A stretch of DNA of 64,000 bases, taken from positions 9,981 to 73,980 of the forward strand of contig JAHZFJ010000022.1 of assembly GCA_019421365.1 (NCBI GenBank), given 5' to 3'. A model generated the notes under the pieces. That model made no database searches. It saw nothing but the letters and a program-made list of their open reading frames with translations, and was not told the DNA's origin. The stretch is from Lachnospiraceae bacterium (GTDB taxonomy: Bacteria; Bacillota; Clostridia; Lachnospirales; Lachnospiraceae). Shown in pieces: positions 54,101-62,803 of the stretch. Every line of letters begins with the position of its first letter. The first letter of the stretch is position 1. A program made the position numbers and the translations under genes.

Positions 54101-54348
54101 TTATTCACAATTCATTGTTAATAACCTGTTATTTTTGTGTGTATTATTTCTGCATGCATTAATCCATGTTAATAACTTCAAGTTTATACTCAATATAAAA
54201 ATGATTTATTAACATAGTTGTTATGGCCTTAAAGTGGCTCACCTATCATCTAAAAGCCACTTATCAACATATTAACAGCCCCTATTACTAATACTACTAA
54301 GTATTTAATATATATATCTGCATTTTATCCTGAAGGGAGTTATACACA
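54101..54348. other. Second DnaA-box cluster between dnaA and dnaN
   Basis: TTATTCACA at 54101, TTATCAACA at 54261 and TTATACACA at 54340, each one mismatch from consensus. With the upstream cluster this gives a bipartite origin of the Bacillus kind; it may also control dnaN. Confidence 0.55.
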
Positions 54349-54350
54349 AA

Positions 54351-55460
54351 ATGAAAATTGTTTGTTCAAAAAGCGATTTACTAAATGGAGTTAACATTGC
54401 TTTAAAAGCAGTAACTGCTAAATCAACAATGCCAATTCTTGAATGTCTTGTTATTGAAGTTACAAGCAATCAGATTAAATTAATATCTAATGATATGGAA
54501 TTAGGTATTGAAACAATTATTAATGGTGAAATAGTAGAAGAAGGAGATATTGCAATTAATGCTAAAATCTTCTCTGAAATAGTGCGTAAATTACCAGAGA
54601 ACAATGTAACCATCCAAACGGACGATAATTATAAGGCAACTATAACTTGTGAAAAATCTAAGTTTGAGATATTAGGAAAAACTTCAGAGGAGTTTCCTAG
54701 CTTACCTTCTATTACTAAAAACAAACCAATTATATTATCTCAGTTCTCATTAAAAGAAGTAATTCGCCAAACTGTATTTTCTATTGCTGACAATGAAAGC
54801 AACAAGATAATGACAGGTGAATTATTTGAAATTAATAAAAATGAATTAAAAGTAGTATCTTTGGATGGTCATAGAATATCAATTAGAAAGATCCAATTAA
54901 ATCAAGAGTATGAAGATATTAAAGTAGTTGTACCAGGAAAAACTCTTATTGAGATTAGTAAAATCTTATCAGGTGAAGTTTCTGATGAGTTACAAATATA
55001 TATTTCTGAAAAACATATCTTGTTTGAATTTGACAAGACAACAGTATTATCACGACTTATAGAAGGTGAATTTTATAAAATTGACCAAATGTTATCAAAT
55101 GATTATGAAACAAAAGTTACGATTAATAAAAAAGAGTTTTTAAGTTGTATTGATCGAGCTACCTTATTAGTTAAAGAATCTGAGAAGAAACCAATCATTG
55201 TCAATATTACTGATTCTGATTTAGAGCTAAAGATAAACTCTTCTATTGGTTCTATGAACGAAAACATTGATATTCGAAAAGAAGGTAAAGATATTCTTAT
55301 AGGATTTAATCCTAAGTTTTTAATTGATGCATTACGTGTTATTGATGATGAAGAAGTTGATATGTATTTATTTAATCCTAAGGCGCCATGTTTCATTCGT
55401 GATAAAGAAGAGAATTATGTATATCTAATATTACCAGTTAACTTTAGTGGAGCTGTATAA
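54351..55460 (+). CDS. dnaN: DNA polymerase III beta sliding clamp
   Basis: 369 aa, three repeated clamp domains; start MKIVCSKSDLLNGVNIALKAV and the SLDGHRI motif are typical. Tethers the polymerase to DNA. AAGGGAG precedes the ATG. Contains two TTGGATGGT copies (54609, minus; 54861, plus). Confidence 0.97.
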   Translation: MKIVCSKSDLLNGVNIALKAVTAKSTMPILECLVIEVTSNQIKLISNDMELGIETIINGEIVEEGDIAINAKIFSEIVRKLPENNVTIQTDDNYKATITCEKSKFEILGKTSEEFPSLPSITKNKPIILSQFSLKEVIRQTVFSIADNESNKIMTGELFEINKNELKVVSLDGHRISIRKIQLNQEYEDIKVVVPGKTLIEISKILSGEVSDELQIYISEKHILFEFDKTTVLSRLIEGEFYKIDQMLSNDYETKVTINKKEFLSCIDRATLLVKESEKKPIIVNITDSDLELKINSSIGSMNENIDIRKEGKDILIGFNPKFLIDALRVIDDEEVDMYLFNPKAPCFIRDKEENYVYLILPVNFSGAV

Positions 55461-55549
55461 GCTAAAAGACTAAGTTGAAAAAGTTTTCAACTTAAAATTT
55501 GTGTTATGTACAAATTCTTAGGTCTTAAGAAAGGGGCATGTTTATTATA

Positions 55550-55759
55550 ATGCAAGCAATTAAATTAAGAGATGAATTTATTAAATTAGGACAAGCTTTA
55601 AAAGCAGCTGGGTTAGTAGATTCTGGTGTGGATGCTAAATTTGTTATTCAAGATGGACTTGTTAAAGTGAATGAAGAAGTAGAGTACCAACGTGGTAAAA
55701 AATTAGTTGATGGTGACATTGTTGAGTACAATGGAGAAAAAATCAAGATTGAGAAATAG
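55550..55759 (+). CDS. S4-domain RNA-binding protein, YaaA/RlbA type
   Basis: 69 aa, S4 fold: FIKLGQALKAAGLVDSGVDAKFVIQDGLVKVN. In Firmicutes it always sits between dnaN and recF; proposed role in ribosome assembly or recombination. Two in-frame ATGs 12 nt apart (55538, 55550) follow AAAGGGG by 1 and 13 nt; the second agrees with family starts. Confidence 0.9.
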   Translation: MQAIKLRDEFIKLGQALKAAGLVDSGVDAKFVIQDGLVKVNEEVEYQRGKKLVDGDIVEYNGEKIKIEK

Positions 55760-55770
55760 TTGGTGTAATT

Positions 55771-56859
55771 ATGTTTGTTAAATCGCTTGAGTTAAGTAAT
55801 TTTAGAAATTATAATACCTTATCCATGAATTTTAAAAACGGTACAAATATTTTGTACGGGGATAATGCACAGGGAAAAACAAATATACTCGAAGCTGTTT
55901 ATTTAGCTGGAACTACAAAATCACACAAGGGTAGTAAGGATAAAGAGATGATTCAGTTAAATCAGGAAGAATCTCATATTCGTATGTTTATTGAGAAAAA
56001 CCTGATTGTACATCGAATTGATATGCATTTGAAAAAAAATAAACCAAAAGGCGTAGCAATAGATGGAATTCCAATTAGGAAATCAAGTGAACTCTTTGGA
56101 CTTATTAACCTTGTATTTTTCTCTCCAGAGGATTTGAGTATAATTAAAAATGGACCAAGTGATCGGAGAAGATTCATTGATTTCGAATTGTGTCAGTTAG
56201 ATAAATTATACCTCTCCGATTTGGCAAATTATAACAAGATTATTAACCAACGTAATAATTTACTAAAGCAAATAGGTTTTAAACCTGAATTAATGGAAAC
56301 ACTTAGTATATGGGATATGCAACTTTGTGAGTATGGAAAACGTATAATTGAACGTAGAAAACAATTTATACTAGAATTAAACGAGATTGTATACGATATA
56401 CATAAGAGATTATCAGGTGGTAAAGAAGAATTAGTAGTGAAATATGAGCCTAATGTTCTTTCAGAAGAAATGGAAGCAAAGATTGAAAAACAGAGAGAAA
56501 AAGATATATTTTATAAACAGACAAGCTCCGGACCTCATAGGGATGACATTTGTTTTACTGTAAAGGACATTGATATTCGTAAATATGGTTCACAAGGGCA
56601 GCAGAGGACATCTGCACTTTCACTAAAACTTGCAGAAATTGAATTGGTAAGACAAACTATTAAAGATGAGCCGATATTATTGCTAGATGATGTATTATCA
56701 GAACTAGACCGTAATCGACAAAATTATTTGTTGAATAGTATCGAAGGTATTCAAACAATGATTACTTGTACAGGTTTAGAAGAGTTTGTAGCTAATCGAT
56801 TTCATATAGATCAGCTATATAAAGTGGTTGAAGGAAGTGTAACAGCTGAAAATGAATAG
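55771..56859 (+). CDS. recF: DNA replication/repair protein RecF
   Basis: 362 aa. P-loop GDNAQGKTNILEAVY, ABC-type signature GSQGQQRTSALSLKLAE and Walker B LLLDDVLSELD. Promotes RecA loading at gaps. Weak ribosome site; starts 11 bp after the S4 gene. Confidence 0.96.
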   Translation: MFVKSLELSNFRNYNTLSMNFKNGTNILYGDNAQGKTNILEAVYLAGTTKSHKGSKDKEMIQLNQEESHIRMFIEKNLIVHRIDMHLKKNKPKGVAIDGIPIRKSSELFGLINLVFFSPEDLSIIKNGPSDRRRFIDFELCQLDKLYLSDLANYNKIINQRNNLLKQIGFKPELMETLSIWDMQLCEYGKRIIERRKQFILELNEIVYDIHKRLSGGKEELVVKYEPNVLSEEMEAKIEKQREKDIFYKQTSSGPHRDDICFTVKDIDIRKYGSQGQQRTSALSLKLAEIELVRQTIKDEPILLLDDVLSELDRNRQNYLLNSIEGIQTMITCTGLEEFVANRFHIDQLYKVVEGSVTAENE

Positions 56860-56922
56860 AAAATCAATGAAATTTATCAGTAATACTGAATTAATAATTA
56901 GGATAAAATTAGGAGGAAAGTT

Positions 56923-58845
56923 ATGAGTACAGAAATGGGTACAGAATACGGCGCTAATCAGATACAGATTCTCGAAGGCTTAGAAGCTGTAAGAAAAAGA
57001 CCAGGTATGTATATTGGTAGTACGTCATCAAAAGGTTTACATCATCTTGTGTATGAAATTGTAGATAATGCAGTTGATGAAGCACTTGGTGGTTATTGTG
57101 ATACAATTGATGTAACAATTAACCAAGATAATTCAATTACCGTTAAGGATAATGGTAGAGGTATTCCAATTGGTATTCATCCTAAAAAGGGAATTCCTGC
57201 AGTTGAAGTTGTATTTACCATTCTTCATGCTGGCGGTAAATTCGGTGGTGGAGGATACAAGGTATCAGGAGGATTACATGGAGTTGGTGCTTCTGTAGTT
57301 AATGCCTTATCTGAATGGCTAGAGGTATATATACACACAGAAGGAAAAATATATAACCAACGTTATGAACGTGGTAAAGTTATGTATCCATTAAAAGTTG
57401 TTGGAGAAACAGACAAAACTGGTACTACAGTAACATTCCTTCCAGATAAAGATATTTTCGAAGAAACTGTTTACGATTACGAAATTCTAAAGCAAAGACT
57501 TAGAGAAATGGCTTTCTTAACGAAAAATCTTAAAATTATTTTAAGAGATGACCGTGAAGAAGAACAAAAAGTAAGAGAGTTTCATTACGAAGGTGGTATT
57601 AAAGAATACGTACAGTATTTAAACGGCCATAAAGATTGCTTATATGAAAACATTTTATATTGTGAAGGCAAAAAAGATGATGTATATGTTGAAGTAGCAA
57701 TGCAACATAATAGTTCCTATACAGAAAATTGCTATAGTTTTGTAAATAATATTACTACTCCAGAAGGTGGTACTCATCTTGCTGGTTTTAAGAATGCACT
57801 TACAAAAACTTTTAATGACTATGCTAGAAAGCAGAAATTCTTAAAGGATAACGAAGCTAACTTATCAGGTGAAGATATTCGTGAAGGTTTGACAGCTATC
57901 ATTAGTATTAAAATTGGTGATCCTCAATTTGAAGGACAGACAAAGCAAAAACTTGGAAATAGTGAAGCAAGAGGAGCAGTTGATTCAGTAGTAAGTGAAC
58001 AACTTACTTATTTCCTTGAACAAAATCCAAGTGTTGCAAAAATTATCTGCGAAAAAGCAGTACTTGCACAACGTGCAAGAGATGCAGCGAGAAAAGCGAG
58101 AGATTTAACTCGTAGAAAAACTGCATTAGAAGGAATGAGTCTTCCAGGTAAATTGGCAGATTGTTCCGATAAGGATCCTAAAAACTGTGAAATCTACATC
58201 GTAGAAGGGGATTCCGCTGGTGGTTCCGCTAAGACAGCAAGATCACGTGCGACACAAGCAATTCTACCACTAAGAGGTAAGATTCTAAATGTTGAAAAAT
58301 CACGTCTTGATAAGATTTTGGTCAATAATGAAATTAAAGCAATGATTACAGCTTTTGGTACAGGCATATCAGATGATTTTGATATTAATAAATTACGTTA
58401 TCATAAAATTATTATTATGACAGATGCCGATGTTGATGGTGCTCATATTAGTACTTTATTGTTAACATTCTTATACCGTTTTATGCCTGAATTAATTAAA
58501 CAAGGTTATGTATATTTAGCACAACCACCTTTATACAAAGTTGAGAAAAACAAACAAGTACGCTATGCGTATAGTGATGAAGAACTAAATAATATTTTAG
58601 TTGAAATCGGCCGTGATACCAATAATAAGATCCAACGTTACAAAGGTCTTGGTGAAATGGATGCAGAACAGTTATGGGAAACAACTATGGATCCAGAAAG
58701 ACGTGTATTACTACGTGTGACAATTGATGAAGATACTTCTTCTGAAATAGATTTAACATTTACTACTCTTATGGGTGATAAAGTTGAGCCAAGAAGAGAA
58801 TTTATTGAAGCAAACGCTAAATATGTTAAGAATCTAGATATATAG
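56923..58845 (+). CDS. gyrB: DNA gyrase subunit B
   Basis: 640 aa, the short form without the enterobacterial insert. GHKL ATPase motifs DNAVDEALGG, DNGRGIPIGIHP and GGLHGVGASVVNALS; Toprim motifs VEGDSAGGSAK and DADVDGAHI. Shine-Dalgarno AGGAGG. Confidence 0.98.
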   Translation: MSTEMGTEYGANQIQILEGLEAVRKRPGMYIGSTSSKGLHHLVYEIVDNAVDEALGGYCDTIDVTINQDNSITVKDNGRGIPIGIHPKKGIPAVEVVFTILHAGGKFGGGGYKVSGGLHGVGASVVNALSEWLEVYIHTEGKIYNQRYERGKVMYPLKVVGETDKTGTTVTFLPDKDIFEETVYDYEILKQRLREMAFLTKNLKIILRDDREEEQKVREFHYEGGIKEYVQYLNGHKDCLYENILYCEGKKDDVYVEVAMQHNSSYTENCYSFVNNITTPEGGTHLAGFKNALTKTFNDYARKQKFLKDNEANLSGEDIREGLTAIISIKIGDPQFEGQTKQKLGNSEARGAVDSVVSEQLTYFLEQNPSVAKIICEKAVLAQRARDAARKARDLTRRKTALEGMSLPGKLADCSDKDPKNCEIYIVEGDSAGGSAKTARSRATQAILPLRGKILNVEKSRLDKILVNNEIKAMITAFGTGISDDFDINKLRYHKIIIMTDADVDGAHISTLLLTFLYRFMPELIKQGYVYLAQPPLYKVEKNKQVRYAYSDEELNNILVEIGRDTNNKIQRYKGLGEMDAEQLWETTMDPERRVLLRVTIDEDTSSEIDLTFTTLMGDKVEPRREFIEANAKYVKNLDI

Positions 58846-58906
58846 TTAAATAAATAACAATATTATAGGGTAACTTCGTTAAAAATATAACTATGGAGGA
58901 ATTAAA

Positions 58907-61510
58907 ATGGACGAACATATATTTGATAAAGTTCATGAGGTCGATCTAAAAAAGACCATGGAAACGTCATATATTGACTATGCCATGTCTGTAATCGCGG
59001 CTAGAGCTTTACCAGACGTTAGGGATGGTTTAAAGCCTGTACAAAGAAGAATTCTCTATGCCATGATAGAATTAAACAACGGTCCGGATAAACCACATCG
59101 TAAATGTGCCCGTATCGTCGGTGATGCGATGGGTAAATACCATCCACATGGCGACAGTTCAATATATGGTGCCTTAGTTAATTTGGCACAAGAGTGGTCT
59201 ACAAGATACCCACTAGTAGATGGACATGGTAACTTCGGTTCTGTCGATGGCGATGGGGCAGCAGCCATGCGTTATACAGAAGCACGATTAAGTAAAATCT
59301 CAATGGAGATGCTTTCAGATATTAACAAGAATACAGTCGACTTTACACCAAACTTTGATGAGACAGAAAAAGAACCTGTAGTATTACCAGCTAGATTTCC
59401 TAATCTTTTAATAAATGGTACTTCAGGTATAGCAGTAGGTATGGCAACAAATATACCGCCACATAATCTAAATGAGATTATTAATGCAGTTATTAAATTA
59501 ATTGATAATCGTGTAGAGGAAGATCGTGACACATCAATAGATGAATTACTTCAAATCGTAAAAGGACCAGACTTCCCTACGGGTGCAACTATTCTAGGAA
59601 CAAGAGGAATAGACGAAGCATACCGTACTGGTAGAGGTAAGATTAGAGTACGTGCTGTTACAGATATTGAACCAATGAATAACGGTAAAAACCGTATTGT
59701 AGTAACAGAATTGCCTTACATGGTAAACAAAGCAAGATTAATAGAGAAGATAGCTGAACTGGTACGAGATAAGAAGATTGATGGTATAACAGAATTACGT
59801 GATGAATCTGACCGTACAGGTATGAGAATCTGTATTGAACTTCGTAAAGATGTAAATGCTAATGTATTATTAAATCAGTTATATAAACATACGCAATTAC
59901 AGGACACATTTGGTGTAATTATGTTAGCGCTTGTTAATAATGAACCAAAAGTTCTTAACTTGCATGAAATGTTAAAATACTATTTACTTCACCAAGAAGA
60001 AGTAGTAACTCGTCGTACACAATACGACTTAAATAAAGCAGAAGAAAGAGCTCATATCTTAGAAGGTTTAATGATAGCTCTTGATAATATTGACGAAGTA
60101 ATTAGTATCATACGTTCTTCAAAGAATGTAGGAATTGCAAAAGAACGTTTAACAGAACGTTTTGGATTATCAGAAGTTCAAGCACAAGCAATTGTTGATA
60201 TGAGACTTCGTGCTCTTACAGGATTAGAGAGAGAAAAACTTGAGAACGAATATAAGGAGTTAGAAGCAAAGATTGCAGAGTATAAAGCAATTTTAGCGGA
60301 TATTAAAAAACTTCTTACTGTAATCAAAGAGGAATTAATCGTTATCCGCGATAAGTATGGTGATGATCGTAGAACTTCAATTGGTTTTGACGAATATGAT
60401 TTATCCATGGAAGATCTTATTCCAAAAGAAAATACAGTAATTGCAATAACTCGCCTTGGCTACATAAAGAGAATGACTGTAGATAATTTCAAGAGTCAAC
60501 ATCGAGGTGGCAAAGGTATCAAGGGTATGCAAACAATAGATGAAGATTTCATAGAGGATCTATTAATGACGACAACGCACCATTATATTATGTTCTTCAC
60601 CAACAAAGGTCGTGTATATCGTTTAAAAGCATATGAAATCCCAGAATCAAGCAGAACTGCAAGAGGTACGGCTATAGTAAACTTATTGCAATTGCTACCA
60701 GAAGAAAGAATAACAGCAATAATTCCATTACGTGAGTATCAGAATAATAGATACTTATTCATGGCAACTAAGAAAGGTATTGTTAAGAAGACTCCTATTA
60801 GGGAATATGAAAATATTAGAAAGTCTGGCTTACAAGCAATTAACCTACGTGAAGATGATGAATTAATTGAAGTTAAATCAACTAATAGACAAAAGGATAT
60901 TATCCTAGTAACTAAGAATGGTATCTGTATAAGATTTAATGAAGAGGATGTAAGACCTACGGGTAGAACGTCTATGGGCGTTATTGGTATGAACTTATCT
61001 GATGATGATGAAATCGTTGGTATGCAATTGCATACACAAGGTAATCATTTGTTATTCGTATCAGAATATGGTATGGGTAAACGTACTGATATGGATGAAT
61101 TTACAGTACAACGCCGTGGTGGTAAAGGTGTTAAATGTTATAAAGTAACAGAGAAAACTGGAGAAGTAATAGGTGTTAAAGCTGTTAATGATGACAATGA
61201 AATCATGATTATCACTACAGAAGGTATTATAATACGTCTAATGGTTAGCGGAATTTCTGTTCTTGGAAGAATAACTTCAGGTGTTAAATTAATTGATATT
61301 GATGTAGATAAGGATATCAAGGTTGCAAGCTTTGCTAAAGTAAGAGAAAGTGACAACACAAACGAAGATGATCTTTTAAAACAATTAGAAGAGCAGTTAG
61401 AAGAAGAATCAATAAATAGTGAGATTATTATTGATTCAGATCAAGATTACGAAGAAATAGATGTGAATTCTGAAGAGTTAGATTCTGAAGAGGAGGATTC
61501 CGAGGAATAG
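58907..61510 (+). CDS. gyrA: DNA gyrase subunit A
   Basis: 867 aa. Catalytic Tyr in AAAMRYTEARL, GyrA box QRRGGKG near residue 730, six-bladed C-terminal domain and an acidic tail of about 45 residues. In the quinolone-determining region (HPHGDSSIYG) the residue aligned with E. coli D87 is Gly. Followed by a strong terminator. Confidence 0.98.
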   Translation: MDEHIFDKVHEVDLKKTMETSYIDYAMSVIAARALPDVRDGLKPVQRRILYAMIELNNGPDKPHRKCARIVGDAMGKYHPHGDSSIYGALVNLAQEWSTRYPLVDGHGNFGSVDGDGAAAMRYTEARLSKISMEMLSDINKNTVDFTPNFDETEKEPVVLPARFPNLLINGTSGIAVGMATNIPPHNLNEIINAVIKLIDNRVEEDRDTSIDELLQIVKGPDFPTGATILGTRGIDEAYRTGRGKIRVRAVTDIEPMNNGKNRIVVTELPYMVNKARLIEKIAELVRDKKIDGITELRDESDRTGMRICIELRKDVNANVLLNQLYKHTQLQDTFGVIMLALVNNEPKVLNLHEMLKYYLLHQEEVVTRRTQYDLNKAEERAHILEGLMIALDNIDEVISIIRSSKNVGIAKERLTERFGLSEVQAQAIVDMRLRALTGLEREKLENEYKELEAKIAEYKAILADIKKLLTVIKEELIVIRDKYGDDRRTSIGFDEYDLSMEDLIPKENTVIAITRLGYIKRMTVDNFKSQHRGGKGIKGMQTIDEDFIEDLLMTTTHHYIMFFTNKGRVYRLKAYEIPESSRTARGTAIVNLLQLLPEERITAIIPLREYQNNRYLFMATKKGIVKKTPIREYENIRKSGLQAINLREDDELIEVKSTNRQKDIILVTKNGICIRFNEEDVRPTGRTSMGVIGMNLSDDDEIVGMQLHTQGNHLLFVSEYGMGKRTDMDEFTVQRRGGKGVKCYKVTEKTGEVIGVKAVNDDNEIMIITTEGIIIRLMVSGISVLGRITSGVKLIDIDVDKDIKVASFAKVRESDNTNEDDLLKQLEEQLEEESINSEIIIDSDQDYEEIDVNSEELDSEEEDSEE

Positions 61511-61527
61511 AATTATAGTTAAAGTAT

Positions 61528-61580
61528 AAAGATTCTAGTGTATGGGCCATTTAATGGTTAACACTAGAATCTTTATTTTA
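61528..61580 (+). terminator. Terminator after gyrA
   Basis: Perfect 14-bp stem (61528-61541 with 61561-61574), inner CCATT-T-AATGG hairpin in the loop, then ATTTTATTT. Confidence 0.9.
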
Positions 61581-61608
61581 TTTATAAAAGCAGGATTATA
61601 TCGTTTAC

Positions 61609-61637
61609 TTGAGGCTTGATACAAAGTATGATATATT
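61609..61637 (+). promoter_or_regulatory. Candidate promoter of the fumarase genes
   Basis: TTGAGG (61609-61614), 17-bp spacer, TATATT (61632-61637). Confidence 0.5.
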
Positions 61638-61727
61638 AACATTAAAGAAAGTATTTCATTATTTGTACATCTACTAAGTATGTTAGAAGTAGTAATGGAA
61701 GAAGAGTTGGTAGTATTTTAATATTAT

Positions 61728-61805
61728 GAAAGGACCATGCAGTGCTTGTGTTAAACATTATAATTAATGTATAGCTGCAAGTTTACGGTATGCGTGATTA
61801 TAAAG
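61728..61805 (+). promoter_or_regulatory. Structured start-site leader (SD-hairpin-start), fumarase alpha
   Basis: GAAAGGA (61728-61734), arm CCATGCA (61735-61741), ACATTA/TAATGT inner hairpin, arm TGCGTG (61791-61796; pairs with CATGCA through one G-U), 9 nt, ATG. The 3' end, TATGCGTG then ATAAA before ATG, aligns without gaps to the trmB leader. Confidence 0.55.
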
Positions 61806-62648
61806 ATGAGAGTAATTCATACAGATACAATTATAAGTAATATAAAAGAAATGTGTATTGAAGCAAATTACAATTTATCAAAAGATATGGAATCTGCTAT
61901 TATTAATTCCCCAGAAAAAGAAGAGTCACCAATAGGAAAGCAAATTCTAGGACAATTAAAAGAGAATATTAATATTGCTAGAGAAGAGTTAATACCAATT
62001 TGCCAAGATACCGGAATGGCTATTATTTTCATGAAGATAGGTCAAGATGTACATATTGATGGTGTAAATCTTGAGGATGCCATTAATGAAGGAATTAGAC
62101 AAGGATACGCAGAGGGATATTTAAGAAAATCCGTAGTAAGTGATCCTTTAATCCGAGAAAACACAAAAGATAATACTCCAGGAATAATACATTATGAAAT
62201 TGTATCTGGTGAAAACATAGAGATTACAGTTGCCCCAAAAGGATTTGGAAGTGAAAATATGAGTCGTGTATATATGTTAAAGCCTGCAGATGGAATAGAA
62301 GGTGTTAAGGCATCAGTGTTAGAAACCGTAAAATTAGCTGGTCCTAATGCATGTCCCCCAATGGTAGTTGGTGTTGGTGTAGGTGGTAGTTTTGAGAAAT
62401 GTACATTACTTGCTAAAAAAGCATTAACTCGTAATTTAGAACAAAGATCTACTATACCGTATGTAAAGAAGTTAGAGGAAGAGTTATTAGAGAGTATTAA
62501 TAAACTAGGAATTGGCCCTGCAGGTTTAGGAGGACGAATAACAGCATTAGGGGTTAATATTGAAACGTATCCAACACACATAGCAGGTCTACCTGTTGCA
62601 ATTAATATTTGTTGCCATGTAAATAGACATTCACATCGTATACTATAA
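61806..62648 (+). CDS. Class I fumarate hydratase (or L-tartrate dehydratase-like) alpha subunit
   Basis: 280 aa. The [4Fe-4S]-type hydro-lyase N-terminal domain has cysteines in PICQDTGMA, GPNACPPMVVGVGVGG and ICCHVNRHSHR that should hold the cluster. With the beta subunit it interconverts fumarate and malate; tartrate dehydratases look alike, so substrate is a best guess. ATG 61806 fits family starts (MRVIHTDTI). Confidence 0.88.
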   Translation: MRVIHTDTIISNIKEMCIEANYNLSKDMESAIINSPEKEESPIGKQILGQLKENINIAREELIPICQDTGMAIIFMKIGQDVHIDGVNLEDAINEGIRQGYAEGYLRKSVVSDPLIRENTKDNTPGIIHYEIVSGENIEITVAPKGFGSENMSRVYMLKPADGIEGVKASVLETVKLAGPNACPPMVVGVGVGGSFEKCTLLAKKALTRNLEQRSTIPYVKKLEEELLESINKLGIGPAGLGGRITALGVNIETYPTHIAGLPVAINICCHVNRHSHRIL

Positions 62649-62653
62649 ACAAA

Positions 62654-62803
62654 GAAAGGTGCCATGCGTTACAATTTATTCATTCAAACTCCGCACAGGA
62701 AGATTTCAAAGAGTAGGAAATGCTATATTCTTATTAAAGGTTTTATTTGCGAAGTTTGAATAAGTTAAATCAGGATTATATATGCATGGATATAAAAGTA
62801 AAC
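62654..62803 (+). promoter_or_regulatory. Structured start-site leader (SD-hairpin-start), fumarase beta
   Basis: GAAAGGTG (62654-62661), arm CCATGC (62662-62667), closing arm GCATGG (62784-62789), 14 nt, ATG 62804. Inside, TTCAAACT (62683-62690) pairs with AGTTTGAA (62753-62760), extended by CGCA/TGCG. The final stretch ATATGCATGGA-ATA-AAAC before ATG matches trmB. The leader occupies an unusually long 137-bp gap inside a two-gene operon. Confidence 0.65.

Larger units (their letters stand above)
40778..54869. repeat. TTGGATGGT origin-region repeat, copies outside oriC
   Basis: Nine exact copies: 40778-40786 (+, in parA), 42654-42662 (-, kinase), 44596-44604 (+, GNAT), 45016-45024 (+, rsmG), 47642-47650 (-, mnmG-mnmE gap), 47844-47852 and 48912-48920 (-, mnmE), 54609-54617 (-, dnaN), 54861-54869 (+, dnaN). 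Each is preceded by A or T. Confidence 0.8.

Noticed and set aside
40778..54869. TTGGATGGT cluster as a by-product of Leu-Asp-Gly codons
   Set aside because: Only some coding copies read Leu-Asp-Gly; others read Pro-Ser-Asn/Lys or Thr-Ile-Gln, and five copies are intergenic.
62192..62665. Long reading frame on the minus strand (157 codons)
   Set aside because: Lies entirely opposite the fumarase alpha gene and shows no recognisable motifs or ribosome site; it is an antisense shadow.
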